Positions 27,723 to 36,342 of a stretch of DNA of 64,000 nt are shown in pieces. Within the stretch, counting starts at the first letter, position 1. Each line of letters starts with the position of its first letter. Origin of the DNA: Gynurincola endophyticus (GTDB taxonomy: Bacteria > Bacteroidota > Bacteroidia > Chitinophagales > Chitinophagaceae); the NCBI RefSeq assembly GCF_003991195.1, contig NZ_RCWL01000002.1:495370-559369 (forward strand). Direction: 5' to 3'. Below the pieces are notes generated by a model that was not told where the DNA came from, ran no database searches, and was given only the letters and a program-made list of their open reading frames with translations. The translations under genes and the position numbers were made by a program.

Positions 27723-28424
27723 ATGAAAATAATATTTTTTTTGTTGTTTATGATCAGCTCAAAATTCTCTTCCGGGCAATCTGGGCAAACACCGGAATGT
27801 GTAGAAAAAATGACCACAGAAAAATATCGTTCATACGAAGGCATATTGGAACTACCCACGGGTGAAAAACTATTTAGAGTAAGAATTATCAGACAGGAAA
27901 AATGTATGGATTGTATAGAGGGCATTTTGTATGTAAACAGTTTATGTAATACAATAGCCAGCTTTACCATTGGCCGGGTTCCGAAACAATTTGTTAAAGA
28001 TGGTTATGACCTGGAGTGGTTTTTAAATGATGGCTACAACACAAATAAAAAACATATTGCTATAAATAGAACAGATGGTGCGGCGGCCTATTTCAGACAG
28101 TTCGTGCACCCCCTTAAATTAATTGTACAACATGCTGACAGCAGCCTCAATCTTTTTGGGTTGAGAGAAAATGATATATTGGAGATTTCATTACAAAATG
28201 GACTAAGAATATACAACAAAGATAAAAATGTTAAACAATATAAGTTGATTCCTCAAACCCAAGAATTTTCTAATGTAACCAAAAACTATTTTCAATGGGG
28301 AGATTGGGGTGTACATTTTATAAAGGAAAAAGACAGCAGTTATACAATAGAACTTATCAACTTAATAAAATACATAGATAACCGTCAGATCGAATGGCAA
28401 AAAGTATATAGCGCGAAACAATAA
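27723..28424 (+). CDS. Unrecognised secreted protein, 233 residues
   Basis: A signal peptide (MKIIFFLLFMISSKFSSGQ) is followed by a Cys-containing N-terminal part (TPECVEKM and the C-x-x-C pair in EKCMDCIEG) and a charged remainder. The CxxC pair might form a disulfide or bind a metal, but no thioredoxin context is visible. No family is recognised. It closes the run of three exported proteins and ends before a terminator shared with the metallo-beta-lactamase gene. Confidence 0.7.
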   Translation: MKIIFFLLFMISSKFSSGQSGQTPECVEKMTTEKYRSYEGILELPTGEKLFRVRIIRQEKCMDCIEGILYVNSLCNTIASFTIGRVPKQFVKDGYDLEWFLNDGYNTNKKHIAINRTDGAAAYFRQFVHPLKLIVQHADSSLNLFGLRENDILEISLQNGLRIYNKDKNVKQYKLIPQTQEFSNVTKNYFQWGDWGVHFIKEKDSSYTIELINLIKYIDNRQIEWQKVYSAKQ

Positions 28425-28483
28425 AATATTACAGATTTTACGACTTCTCTAAATTCAGAAAACCACCCTCATTTATATCAATT

Positions 28484-28509
28484 AAAAGACGCTTTCAGGA
28501 GCGTCTTTT
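28484..28509. terminator. Bidirectional intrinsic terminator
   Basis: AAAAGACGCT (28484-28493) pairs perfectly with AGCGTCTTTT (28500-28509) around a 6-base loop. It lies between the 27723-28424 gene and the convergent metallo-beta-lactamase gene. Confidence 0.9.
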
Positions 28510-28510
28510 A

Positions 28511-29269
28511 TTATTTATTTCTGAATAGTTGAATGGTATAATCAAGTAGTTGCTGATTTCCATACGCTCCATGCCCCGGAATAATAATTTTAACCTGCGG
28601 ATATGCTTCTTTTACTTTTTCAACCGTATTCGACCACTCTTCAATATTGGCATCTCCTAAATAACCTTTAGTAGCATCTGATTCTTTGATTAAACATCCG
28701 CCGAACATAATATTTTCAGCGGGAAAATATCCGATAACATTATCGATGGTATGGCCTTCTCCGAAATATTTAGCCATAACTTTTTGGTTACCCACCTTTA
28801 AAGTAAGTGAATCAGTAAAACTATTCTGAGGAACAACCAGATCATTCTCTTTTGCCAGTTCTACTGTTTTAAAATATGAATACGAAGGAACCCCGTTGTC
28901 TTCAAATGCCTTTAATCCACCCAAACAATCATTATGGAAATGCGTAGGCACAATGGCGTTGATTTTACAATGCAATGTTTCTTTGATCCATTTAATTAAG
29001 GTCTCTGAACTTTTATCGTTAGTGGGTGTATCAAATATAATCACCTCATTATTATCCCTTACGATCAATCCGTTACATGGAACTTTCCCGAAATCATTGG
29101 TTTGTAAATACGAAACATGTTGATAAGCATTTTCAGTAATCTGGGTCACTACTAAATCATCTGACTGATAAACAACTTTCGGCTCGAATGCTGACTGCTG
29201 TTGATCATTACAACCCAATACGGTAATAGATACAATAGCGATTACTAACAATTTTACAATAAGATTCAT
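28511..29269 (-). CDS. Subclass B1 metallo-beta-lactamase, lipoprotein
   Basis: This 252-residue protein has a lipobox ending in C20 (TVLGC), so it should be lipid-anchored like NDM-1 rather than freely soluble. All B1 zinc ligands are in place: H110-F-H112-N-D114, H173, C192 and H233. K195 sits three residues after the Cys, as does Lys224 of known B1 enzymes. Global order resembles CcrA (FDTP, HFHNDCLGGL, GEGHTIDN, FGGCLIK, PGHG). The asparagine often found in the substrate loop appears replaced by Tyr (Y203). Carbapenem hydrolysis is likely but unproven; a chromosomal, species-intrinsic gene is the most plausible status. Confidence 0.9.
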   Translation of the reverse strand: MNLIVKLLVIAIVSITVLGCNDQQQSAFEPKVVYQSDDLVVTQITENAYQHVSYLQTNDFGKVPCNGLIVRDNNEVIIFDTPTNDKSSETLIKWIKETLHCKINAIVPTHFHNDCLGGLKAFEDNGVPSYSYFKTVELAKENDLVVPQNSFTDSLTLKVGNQKVMAKYFGEGHTIDNVIGYFPAENIMFGGCLIKESDATKGYLGDANIEEWSNTVEKVKEAYPQVKIIIPGHGAYGNQQLLDYTIQLFRNK

Positions 29270-29420
29270 GTTATTCTTTTACTTTTCGGTATTAGAAAAT
29301 TTGTGTTGTATAGAGAAAAATGCCCACAAATAAAATATCATTATGAATATGTTTTCTGTTACGCAAATGGCGTAGATATGATGTTAGACAAATTCCTGCA
29401 CACTTTCCATTCGTTGTTCT

Positions 29421-29933
29421 TTATTCAGCACTTCCATAATTCACTACTGTAATGCGTACTTTTTTCAGGTTCTTCAGATAAAAAGTATATAATAAATTAT
29501 ATACATCTTCGCTATGTTCGATGGCTGTTTTTTCACGACCCACTGCTTCCTCAATCGTATTATATATATGTGCGATCGTATTACTATGAGCAACAATCAA
29601 TACATTTTTTTTAGCGTCAATGATCGACTTCACCCACTCAACCGAAGGCATCGGATCATATTCTACCGGTTGCAAATTTCTGGAAGTATATACCTGCTCA
29701 GCAGTTTGATAAGAACGGATAGTATTGGTAACGTATACCACATCGATTTTTTCCGGCGCTAATGTTTCTTTCAAATCATGTGCTCTTTTCAATCCTTTTT
29801 CACTGAGCGGTGGGTTTTTCAGATCAACTCCTTCATAATTTGCTTTTTCTCCGTGCCGTACTAAAAAAATAGTTTGCGCATTTAACAGTTGAAAACTGCC
29901 AATTGCTAAAAGAAGAGACAATATGATTTTCAT
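29421..29933 (-). CDS. Histidine phosphatase family protein, secreted
   Basis: The ATG at 29933 gives a 170-residue protein with a signal peptide (MKIILSLLLAIGSFQLLNAQ); a longer frame to 29996 has no such signal. The catalytic RHGE motif follows directly after the signal peptide, with the second active-site region HSNTIAHI near residue 117. The family (phosphoglycerate mutase-like, SixA-type) uses the N-terminal His as the phospho-acceptor. A periplasmic phosphatase of unknown substrate is the best description. Confidence 0.85.
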   Translation of the reverse strand: MKIILSLLLAIGSFQLLNAQTIFLVRHGEKANYEGVDLKNPPLSEKGLKRAHDLKETLAPEKIDVVYVTNTIRSYQTAEQVYTSRNLQPVEYDPMPSVEWVKSIIDAKKNVLIVAHSNTIAHIYNTIEEAVGREKTAIEHSEDVYNLLYTFYLKNLKKVRITVVNYGSAE

Positions 29934-30012
29934 ATGCAAGGTTTTTATGTAAACAAATTTAATCTTTCTACGGGCATTCTCATTCCCATTCATCAATTGA
30001 TGAGATGTTTTA

Positions 30013-30543
30013 TCAGTATTTAATTTGGTAATTTAATAAGGCTTCATAAGGATTTCCCTCTAAACCAAGTAGTTGAGCAAATGCAGGTTCAGTTTTTATT
30101 CCAGACTCTTTCAATTTTATAATTTCTTTTTTAAAAGTTTCGGGTTGCTGTTGCAGAATTTCATATTCTTTGATCATATGCAAATAGGCATATTGGTCAG
30201 TGGTAGGTACAGCTTGTGCAAACAATTCAAAGCAGAAACCATTCAGCGTAAATGTTGTAATTACTACCGTAGCAGTATTGATAATGTCTGTATAGATTTC
30301 AAAATTTTTAAAGTGCGAAAAATGAGTAATCAATTTATCCTGAAGACACTTTAATTCCGTTGCATAAAGGATAATATCAACATCACTCGTAGCAATATTA
30401 ATCTCAATGGGTATAGTGCCTGTAATGACAGGTTGATAATCACTCAACCGATCCATGATATGGTAGGAAACAAGAACATCATATAATTGTTTTTGCAGCT
30501 CATTTCCTTTTTTCAGGTAATTGATATCGGCAAAATTCATCAT
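30013..30543 (-). CDS. DUF4269 nucleotidyltransferase-like protein
   Basis: The frame opens at a TTG (30549), but the ATGs at 30543 and 30540 are better starts, giving about 176 residues. The pattern GTIPIEINIATSDVDIIL fits DUF4269 and a nucleotidyltransferase-fold core, in which the D-x-D is a likely metal site. The C-terminal half (EYEILQQQPETFKKEIIKLKE, KTEPAFAQLLGL) also fits the family. Function is unknown. It lies directly downstream of the S9 peptidase terminator. Confidence 0.82.
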   Translation of the reverse strand: MMNFADINYLKKGNELQKQLYDVLVSYHIMDRLSDYQPVITGTIPIEINIATSDVDIILYATELKCLQDKLITHFSHFKNFEIYTDIINTATVVITTFTLNGFCFELFAQAVPTTDQYAYLHMIKEYEILQQQPETFKKEIIKLKESGIKTEPAFAQLLGLEGNPYEALLNYQIKY

Positions 30544-30550
30544 AAACAAA

Positions 30551-30590
30551 AATAGCTATTCCCTCACAAATCAGTGAGAGAATAGCTATT
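30551..30590 (-). terminator. Intrinsic terminator after the S9 peptidase gene
   Basis: Arms 30551-30567 and 30574-30590 form a 17-bp stem with one mismatch and a 6-base loop. It lies between the peptidase stop (30647) and the DUF4269 start on the same strand, so it ends the peptidase transcript. Confidence 0.8.
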
Positions 30591-30646
30591 CTATTATTTA
30601 TTCATCTTTTTAGTATAATAGTGTTTATCCACTATTTTTTATCAGA

Positions 30647-33559
30647 CTACTTCACTTCAAATCCAAAATCATAACCCTTATCTTTTGCAGGAACTCCATC
30701 TTTTAACCAAACCGGAGCCGGTGCATCTTTCAGGAAGTGATCAAAGAATTGAGATAAACGGATACTTAAATCTTTTCTGTTTTTTCTCTGAACCAGATTA
30801 TGATCTTCATTATTGTATTGTAACAACCAGGTTGGTTTTCCTAAACGTCTTAAAGCAGTAAACATTTCAATGCCCTGATACCATGGAACTGCTCCGTCTT
30901 TGTCATTATGCATAATCAGCAACGGTGTTTCCACTTTAGGGGCAAAGAACAATGGTGAGTTTTTGTAATAATCATCAAAAGCTGACCATAAATCTTTACC
31001 GATTCTACTTTGTCCTTTTTCGTATTGGAACTGACGAACCAAACCACTACCCCAACGGATTCCACCATAAGCAGAAGTCATATTGGCAACTGGTGCTCCG
31101 GCTCCGGCAGCAGCAAACATATTGGTTCTGGTTACTAAGTAAGTAACCTGATAACCTCCCCAGGATTGTCCTTGAATAGCCATTTTTTTCGCATTAACCC
31201 AAGGTTTTTTTGCTAACATTTCAGCAGCAGATACTACAGAATTGTAAGCATCTTCGCCCGGCTGGCCTGTTTGATAATAAATATTCGGATCAAACACGAT
31301 ATAACCGTTTGACGTAAAATATGCGATGTTAATGGTAGAGGCAGATGGTGCCGGACGATTGTAATTATACAGTTTATCCGAATTCTTTTCATAAAAATAG
31401 AAAATCACCGGATACTGTTTGGTTGAATCGAAGTTCTCAGGTCTGTATAAAATACCTTCAGACTCTTTTCCATCAAACATAGTCCATTTAACCAGCTCAG
31501 TCGTATGCCAGATATAATCGTTTTGCTGAGCGTTTAAAGAACTGATTTTAGTGTAATTTTTTAAATCTTTCGACAAGTACGCATTAGGAGATTCTTTAAC
31601 AGAACCAAAAGTAACCAGGAATTGTTGTGCGTTTTTAGCTTTCATTACATTGGTAGCTGAAATAGCATCTTCGTATAACAAAGTTAATTTTCCTTTTTTA
31701 CCGAAAGTTTTTACCCCAACTCCAGCGAGTTTATTCTTTTTGTTGAAAGACCTGAAATAAAACTCTTTCGTAGCATCAGTAGGATATTCGTCTCTTTCAA
31801 AACGGATCCATCTTAATTCCGTATTATTTTGTTTACCGTAACCATCAGTTAAGTTAACGGGGGCAACTACACCTTTAGGATCGATTTTCCACAAATCAAA
31901 CTCGGCATTCAAAACGATGAAGGCATCGTTTTCATACCAGGTACCGATTCCGAAAGCTGGTTTTAAATCCGGATTATCATATTCCTCATTAACAAACTGA
32001 TCGTTGATATTTTTGGTAAGTTCTACCGTTTGTTTAGTAGCGATTTCGTAAGCAAAATATTTTTTATTATCTCTGTCATACCAGTATACAAACTTTCCAT
32101 AAGGAGATAATTGGTAAGGACCACGTCTTTGTTCAAACAGTAATTCCTTTTTTCCTGTTTTCAAGTCTACCAGATAAACATCACCCAATGAAAATCCTTG
32201 CCATTGGCTTGCCACTGCATCTTTTCTCGAATCGGTTGCTAATCCGTATGGAGCATCTTCATTGTTTGCAGGCTCAATAATCATTTCAAATACGCTATCC
32301 GCAATTTGTAACACTTCAGCTGCATTTTCGTAATGGAACGTCTGATATCCTCTTACAGTAGTGCGCAACAATTGTTGTGTTTGCAATACCTGATCCTGCC
32401 AATGCCAGATATCCAGTTGTGCTACTTCAAAATCAGGTTTTGTAGTATCTTTTACACGAGGAACAGGTACTAATTCGAAAGACAATCTTTTACCGCTTTT
32501 TGAATAAACAGGTGTTCTGTTTTCATTAATAATCAATCCATCGGCAATGCCTTTGTGATTAGCTGCTACACGGATGTTGGCTTTTGGCTGCCCGGCTTTA
32601 TATTCGAATATTTCAAATGTTTTGTGTTTGCCTTTTGCTGCTGCTTTTTGTTCAACAAGAAAAGCAAAAGCTGTAGCTTCTTTATTGAATCCGTTCAAAT
32701 TTTTTACATCATTGAATTCTTTCAGAATAGTATCTGCTTTTTGTGTTTTCAGGTCATACCACAACAATGCATTCGGTTGATTGCCGTTTTTATTAATTCT
32801 GTAAACAATTGCTTTACCGGCATCATCGATACCAAATGAATTGATCTTTTCTACAGTAAATGTTTTACCGGTTACTGTATTGAATACAGTTAAAAGAACA
32901 GCTTCATTATTACCGGCACCACCTCTTCCGGCAGCGGCACCAGCAGCACCTCCTGTAGCCGGAGCTGCAGGTTTACGTAACAAACCGATATTTTGAGAAG
33001 TAGCTAATTCCTGAGAGAGTTTTTTTAAGCTGTCGGCAAGATGTGCCAGACTATCCACCGCTTTCTTAACTCTGGCGGCAGAATCTAAGGTTTCCTTAGG
33101 AGTTTCAATTTCGGTAGTATAAGCGATATACGGACCATCTTTTGTAACAGAAACAGCCTTGAAGTTGGCGATTTTCTCCACTTTACCAGTACTCAACTGA
33201 ATAATAGCCAAACTGTCTTTGGGCATTTGTGCCGGTGTTAACTTCTTGATCTTTCCTTCACGGGTCTCCTTAAAAGGGGCTTTAATTCTTACCACTGCAT
33301 AATTTCCGCTTCCGGTAAACTGGATGGCAGTACCACGAGGAATTTCGATATTCAGTTTACGGTCTACAGACTGTACAAAAGCTTTACCATCGCCTTCCTG
33401 CGGGTTCACTTCGTAGCCTACATATAAACCGTTTTGAGAAATAACCGAGCCTTCCAGTGCTTCCCACTGATCATACACATCATGTGTCAGTGGTTTTTTC
33501 TGAGCATTCAGGTACACAATGCTCAATGTAAAAACAAATAATAAACTTATAGATCTCAT
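30647..33559 (-). CDS. S9 family prolyl-oligopeptidase-like serine peptidase
   Basis: This 970-residue exported protein has a signal peptide (to LNAQ), an N-terminal beta-propeller-like region and a C-terminal alpha/beta hydrolase domain. The nucleophile is S799 in GQSWGGYQ, with the catalytic Asp near DKDGAVPW and His in EDHNL. Such enzymes cleave peptides, often after Pro or with dipeptidyl specificity, in the periplasm. A Gly/Ala-rich low-complexity insert sits at about residues 197-218. Length is somewhat above typical S9 members. Confidence 0.92.
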   Translation of the reverse strand: MRSISLLFVFTLSIVYLNAQKKPLTHDVYDQWEALEGSVISQNGLYVGYEVNPQEGDGKAFVQSVDRKLNIEIPRGTAIQFTGSGNYAVVRIKAPFKETREGKIKKLTPAQMPKDSLAIIQLSTGKVEKIANFKAVSVTKDGPYIAYTTEIETPKETLDSAARVKKAVDSLAHLADSLKKLSQELATSQNIGLLRKPAAPATGGAAGAAAGRGGAGNNEAVLLTVFNTVTGKTFTVEKINSFGIDDAGKAIVYRINKNGNQPNALLWYDLKTQKADTILKEFNDVKNLNGFNKEATAFAFLVEQKAAAKGKHKTFEIFEYKAGQPKANIRVAANHKGIADGLIINENRTPVYSKSGKRLSFELVPVPRVKDTTKPDFEVAQLDIWHWQDQVLQTQQLLRTTVRGYQTFHYENAAEVLQIADSVFEMIIEPANNEDAPYGLATDSRKDAVASQWQGFSLGDVYLVDLKTGKKELLFEQRRGPYQLSPYGKFVYWYDRDNKKYFAYEIATKQTVELTKNINDQFVNEEYDNPDLKPAFGIGTWYENDAFIVLNAEFDLWKIDPKGVVAPVNLTDGYGKQNNTELRWIRFERDEYPTDATKEFYFRSFNKKNKLAGVGVKTFGKKGKLTLLYEDAISATNVMKAKNAQQFLVTFGSVKESPNAYLSKDLKNYTKISSLNAQQNDYIWHTTELVKWTMFDGKESEGILYRPENFDSTKQYPVIFYFYEKNSDKLYNYNRPAPSASTINIAYFTSNGYIVFDPNIYYQTGQPGEDAYNSVVSAAEMLAKKPWVNAKKMAIQGQSWGGYQVTYLVTRTNMFAAAGAGAPVANMTSAYGGIRWGSGLVRQFQYEKGQSRIGKDLWSAFDDYYKNSPLFFAPKVETPLLIMHNDKDGAVPWYQGIEMFTALRRLGKPTWLLQYNNEDHNLVQRKNRKDLSIRLSQFFDHFLKDAPAPVWLKDGVPAKDKGYDFGFEVK

Positions 33560-33668
33560 GCTGACGAGTTTAGAGCCTGAAGTTACTTTAAACTTTGCGA
33601 AGCACCCGCCCCTGTAACAGGTTATTTTTCTATCAAGAGAGCTATTTGTTCAAAAAATGTGAAAAAAG

Positions 33669-34544
33669 CTATGTTTTCTTTTTGCTGATAAAAACAAAAT
33701 AGGTTTGTAAGGCCACACTCACTACTATAAATGCAAGACCTAAATAAAAATAGGTTCCCATGCCTTTATCTTCTCTATAAAGCATAAATGCCAGTAAAAT
33801 ACCATAGAGTGGCTCCAGGTTATAAGAGAGGTTAACCGTGAAAGCGGAAATATATTTAAGCGCATTCATCGACAAAAGCATTGCCCAGACTGTACAAATC
33901 ACGCTTAAAACCAGTAGTCCCATCCAGTCAATGGTAGTTGGAATGACGTGTGTAGGAGGAAAAACTTTTAAATAAAAAGGAAGTAAAATCGTGAGAAACA
34001 ATAAGCCCCCGAACAAATAGTAGAAAGTCACCATCCAGGTACTATGTTTCTTCACCTGTCTGCCGTTAAGAATGGGAAAAAGACTTCCGAGTACGGCAGC
34101 AATCAAACCGATGATAATGCCGGTTTGATAAGAGGGATCAAATTGAAAAATCAGTGAAATACCAACGATTGGTAACAGTCCTAATAAGAGTTCACGAATT
34201 GAAAAGGAAGTTTTGTTAATCAGGGGTTCAAAAATAGCAGTAAAGAAGCCGATAGCAGAAAAACAAACCAGTGCTACCGATACATTTGCATATTTAATAC
34301 TGGCATAAAAGGTAACCCAGTGTAATGCAGCGATAACACCGATACCGAAAATACGCCAGACATCTTTTCCCGGAATAGAAACCCAGGCTTTTTTATAGAA
34401 CATCAAAAGCGCGAGAATAGGAACAGAAAGCGCCAGTCTGTACCAAACCAACAACCCTTCATTTAAAGTAATAATACGGCCCAGTACACCGGTTAACCCC
34501 GCAAATAAAACTGCGAGGTGTAATTGCAATAATGCTTTTTGCAT
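33669..34544 (-). CDS. EamA-family transporter (DMT superfamily)
   Basis: With the start at 34544 (MQKALLQLHLAVLFAG) the protein has 291 residues and about ten membrane helices in two EamA repeats. The upstream-extended frame to 34607 overlaps the glycosyltransferase gene and lacks hydrophobicity. DMT members export amino acids, nucleosides or other metabolites; the substrate is not visible. It starts 10 bases after the glycosyltransferase stop, so the two are co-transcribed. Confidence 0.88.
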   Translation of the reverse strand: MQKALLQLHLAVLFAGLTGVLGRIITLNEGLLVWYRLALSVPILALLMFYKKAWVSIPGKDVWRIFGIGVIAALHWVTFYASIKYANVSVALVCFSAIGFFTAIFEPLINKTSFSIRELLLGLLPIVGISLIFQFDPSYQTGIIIGLIAAVLGSLFPILNGRQVKKHSTWMVTFYYLFGGLLFLTILLPFYLKVFPPTHVIPTTIDWMGLLVLSVICTVWAMLLSMNALKYISAFTVNLSYNLEPLYGILLAFMLYREDKGMGTYFYLGLAFIVVSVALQTYFVFISKKKT

Positions 34545-34554
34545 GTTAAGGGAG

Positions 34555-35334
34555 TTATTTGGAATAGATATCGGAGTGTAAAGAGGTTTTTGACTTCTTT
34601 TCAACACTGTATCGATAATCTTTGAACAGACTGTTCCATCTTAATTTCAACACACCGAGAATTCCTTCTTTTACAATTCCTTTGTGCATTTTAGAATCAC
34701 CATATTTTCTGTCTTCGAAAATAATCGGGACCTCTTTAATTTTAAAACCCAGTTTCCATGCAGCAAACTTCATTTCAATCTGAAATGCATAACCAAGGAA
34801 CTGAATCTTATCAAGATCGATCGTTTCGAGTACTTTTCTTGAGTAACAAAGGAAGCCGGCAGTGGTATCTTTGATCGGCATCCAGGTAATCAGACGGGTA
34901 TAAAAAGAACCGCCTATGGAAAGGGCAATACGGTTAAAAGGCCAGTTCACGGTACCACCTCCTTTTACATATCGCGATCCGATAGCAACATCAGCGCCAT
35001 CGATGGCGCAGGCCTCAAAAAGTCTTTGTAAATCTTTAGGATTGTGTGAAAAATCAGCATCCATTTCAAAAATATAATCATATCCATTACGTAAAGCCCA
35101 TTTGAAACCATGGATATAGGCGGTGCCTAATCCAAGTTTTCCTCTACGTTCTTCAAGATGCAGTAATTGAGGGTAAACCTGTTGCAGTTCTTTTACGATC
35201 AACGCTGTGCCATCGGGAGAGCCGTCGTCAATAATAAGTACTTCAAATCCTTGCTGCAACTGGAATACTGCTTCAATGATTGCTTGAATGTTTTCTTTTT
35301 CGTTATAAGTAGGTATGATAACAATCTTTTTCAC
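34555..35334 (-). CDS. Family 2 glycosyltransferase, polyprenol-phosphate mannose synthase-like
   Basis: This 259-residue soluble GT-A enzyme opens with IVIIPTYNEKENI and LIIDDGSPDGT, with the metal-binding MDADFSHNP and the GSRYVKGG motif typical of DPM1-like enzymes. It likely transfers a sugar (mannose or glucose) from an NDP-sugar to polyprenyl phosphate, supplying membrane glycosyl donors. There is no C-terminal membrane domain. It sits between a 3'-5' exonuclease and a DMT permease in a three-gene leftward run. Confidence 0.9.
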   Translation of the reverse strand: MKKIVIIPTYNEKENIQAIIEAVFQLQQGFEVLIIDDGSPDGTALIVKELQQVYPQLLHLEERRGKLGLGTAYIHGFKWALRNGYDYIFEMDADFSHNPKDLQRLFEACAIDGADVAIGSRYVKGGGTVNWPFNRIALSIGGSFYTRLITWMPIKDTTAGFLCYSRKVLETIDLDKIQFLGYAFQIEMKFAAWKLGFKIKEVPIIFEDRKYGDSKMHKGIVKEGILGVLKLRWNSLFKDYRYSVEKKSKTSLHSDIYSK

Positions 35335-35361
35335 AATAGGGCATCTATCCTTTTATATCAA

Positions 35362-36126
35362 TTATTTTTTTAGCATGAACTTATTGAACAATTCTGTCAG
35401 TTTTTGTTTCGTATTCAATGCAAAATCACCTTTCATCATCCAATCATAATACTGAGGTTCCTGCTTGAATATCTGCTCTACCGGTTTGCCTTTATGTTTG
35501 CCGAAGTTGAAAATCACTACTCCGTCTTTATTAATCATTCTACGGGCAAAATCCACCACTTCATCTTCACCGATAAACTTCAAAACAGTGTCGATTGAGT
35601 TTTCCAGTTCAGGATAACGTTGCAACTGTGCTTCTAAAATTTCCCAGGTAGCTCTTGCATCCGCTTCGGCACTATGCGCATTTTCCAGCGTTTTATTACA
35701 GTAGAACTTATAAGCAGCTCCTAAAGTTCTGGGTTCCATCTTGTGAAAAACCCGCTGAACATCAATTAACCGGTGTTTATCTGCATCAAAATCTAAACCA
35801 GCTCTTAAAAACTCCTCCACCAACATCGGAATATCGAAACGATTAGAGTTATATCCGGCTAAATCGCAATTTTCAAGAAATTGTCTTAACTCATTGGCCA
35901 CCTGTTTGAAGGTGGGCGCATTGGCTACCATTTCATTGGTAATTCCGTGAATAGCTGTAGAACTTGGATCAATCGGCATTTCAGGATTGATCAACTTTCT
36001 CTTAATTTGCTGATTACCATCAGGTAATACTTTTACGATTGCAATTTCAATGATTTTATCAACAGAGGGATTGATACCTGTTGTTTCTAAATCTATAACA
36101 GCAATAGAACGGTCTAATTTCATCAT
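35362..36126 (-). CDS. DnaQ-like 3'-5' exonuclease with C-terminal QSregVF-type domain
   Basis: This 254-residue protein has a DEDDh exonuclease domain (residues 1-170) with DLETTG, the helper HGITNEMV, NRFDIP and HSAEADA. The C-terminal segment (FNFGKHKGKPVEQIFKQEPQYYDWMM) is the small DUF3820 or quorum-sensing-regulated-virulence-factor-like module often attached in Bacteroidota. The protein is a proofreading-type or RNase T-like nuclease acting in the cytoplasm. It is the first gene of a three-gene run. Confidence 0.9.
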   Translation of the reverse strand: MMKLDRSIAVIDLETTGINPSVDKIIEIAIVKVLPDGNQQIKRKLINPEMPIDPSSTAIHGITNEMVANAPTFKQVANELRQFLENCDLAGYNSNRFDIPMLVEEFLRAGLDFDADKHRLIDVQRVFHKMEPRTLGAAYKFYCNKTLENAHSAEADARATWEILEAQLQRYPELENSIDTVLKFIGEDEVVDFARRMINKDGVVIFNFGKHKGKPVEQIFKQEPQYYDWMMKGDFALNTKQKLTELFNKFMLKK

Positions 36127-36155
36127 CTAATTTAGTTTAGCGCACAAAGGAATTG

Positions 36156-36163
36156 CAAAAGTA
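36156..36163 (-). promoter_or_regulatory. Bacteroidota -7 box upstream of the exonuclease gene
   Basis: Read on the minus strand this is TACTTTTG, an exact TAnnTTTG match 29 bases before the start codon. No well-spaced TTG is visible. The remainder of the 36127-36342 gap is AT-rich and shows nothing else. Confidence 0.45.
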
Positions 36164-36342
36164 CAAATTGCTGTAGGGATTCTGAAATAAATACAATTAA
36201 TTACGTCTTTGCTGCTTAGTAACAATAGATAATCACTAAATGTTCACTCTTTTTAAAATAAAAACAAGTAGAGGTACTTATAGTGCATAGATAACCAACT
36301 ATACAAGATCGTTCACAATAAAGTCAGTTATGTATAGTAATT

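Noticed and set aside
32555..32839. Hydrophobic plus-strand frame inside the S9 peptidase gene
   Set aside because: It is a shadow frame of the peptidase; apparent membrane character comes from the antisense of charged codons.
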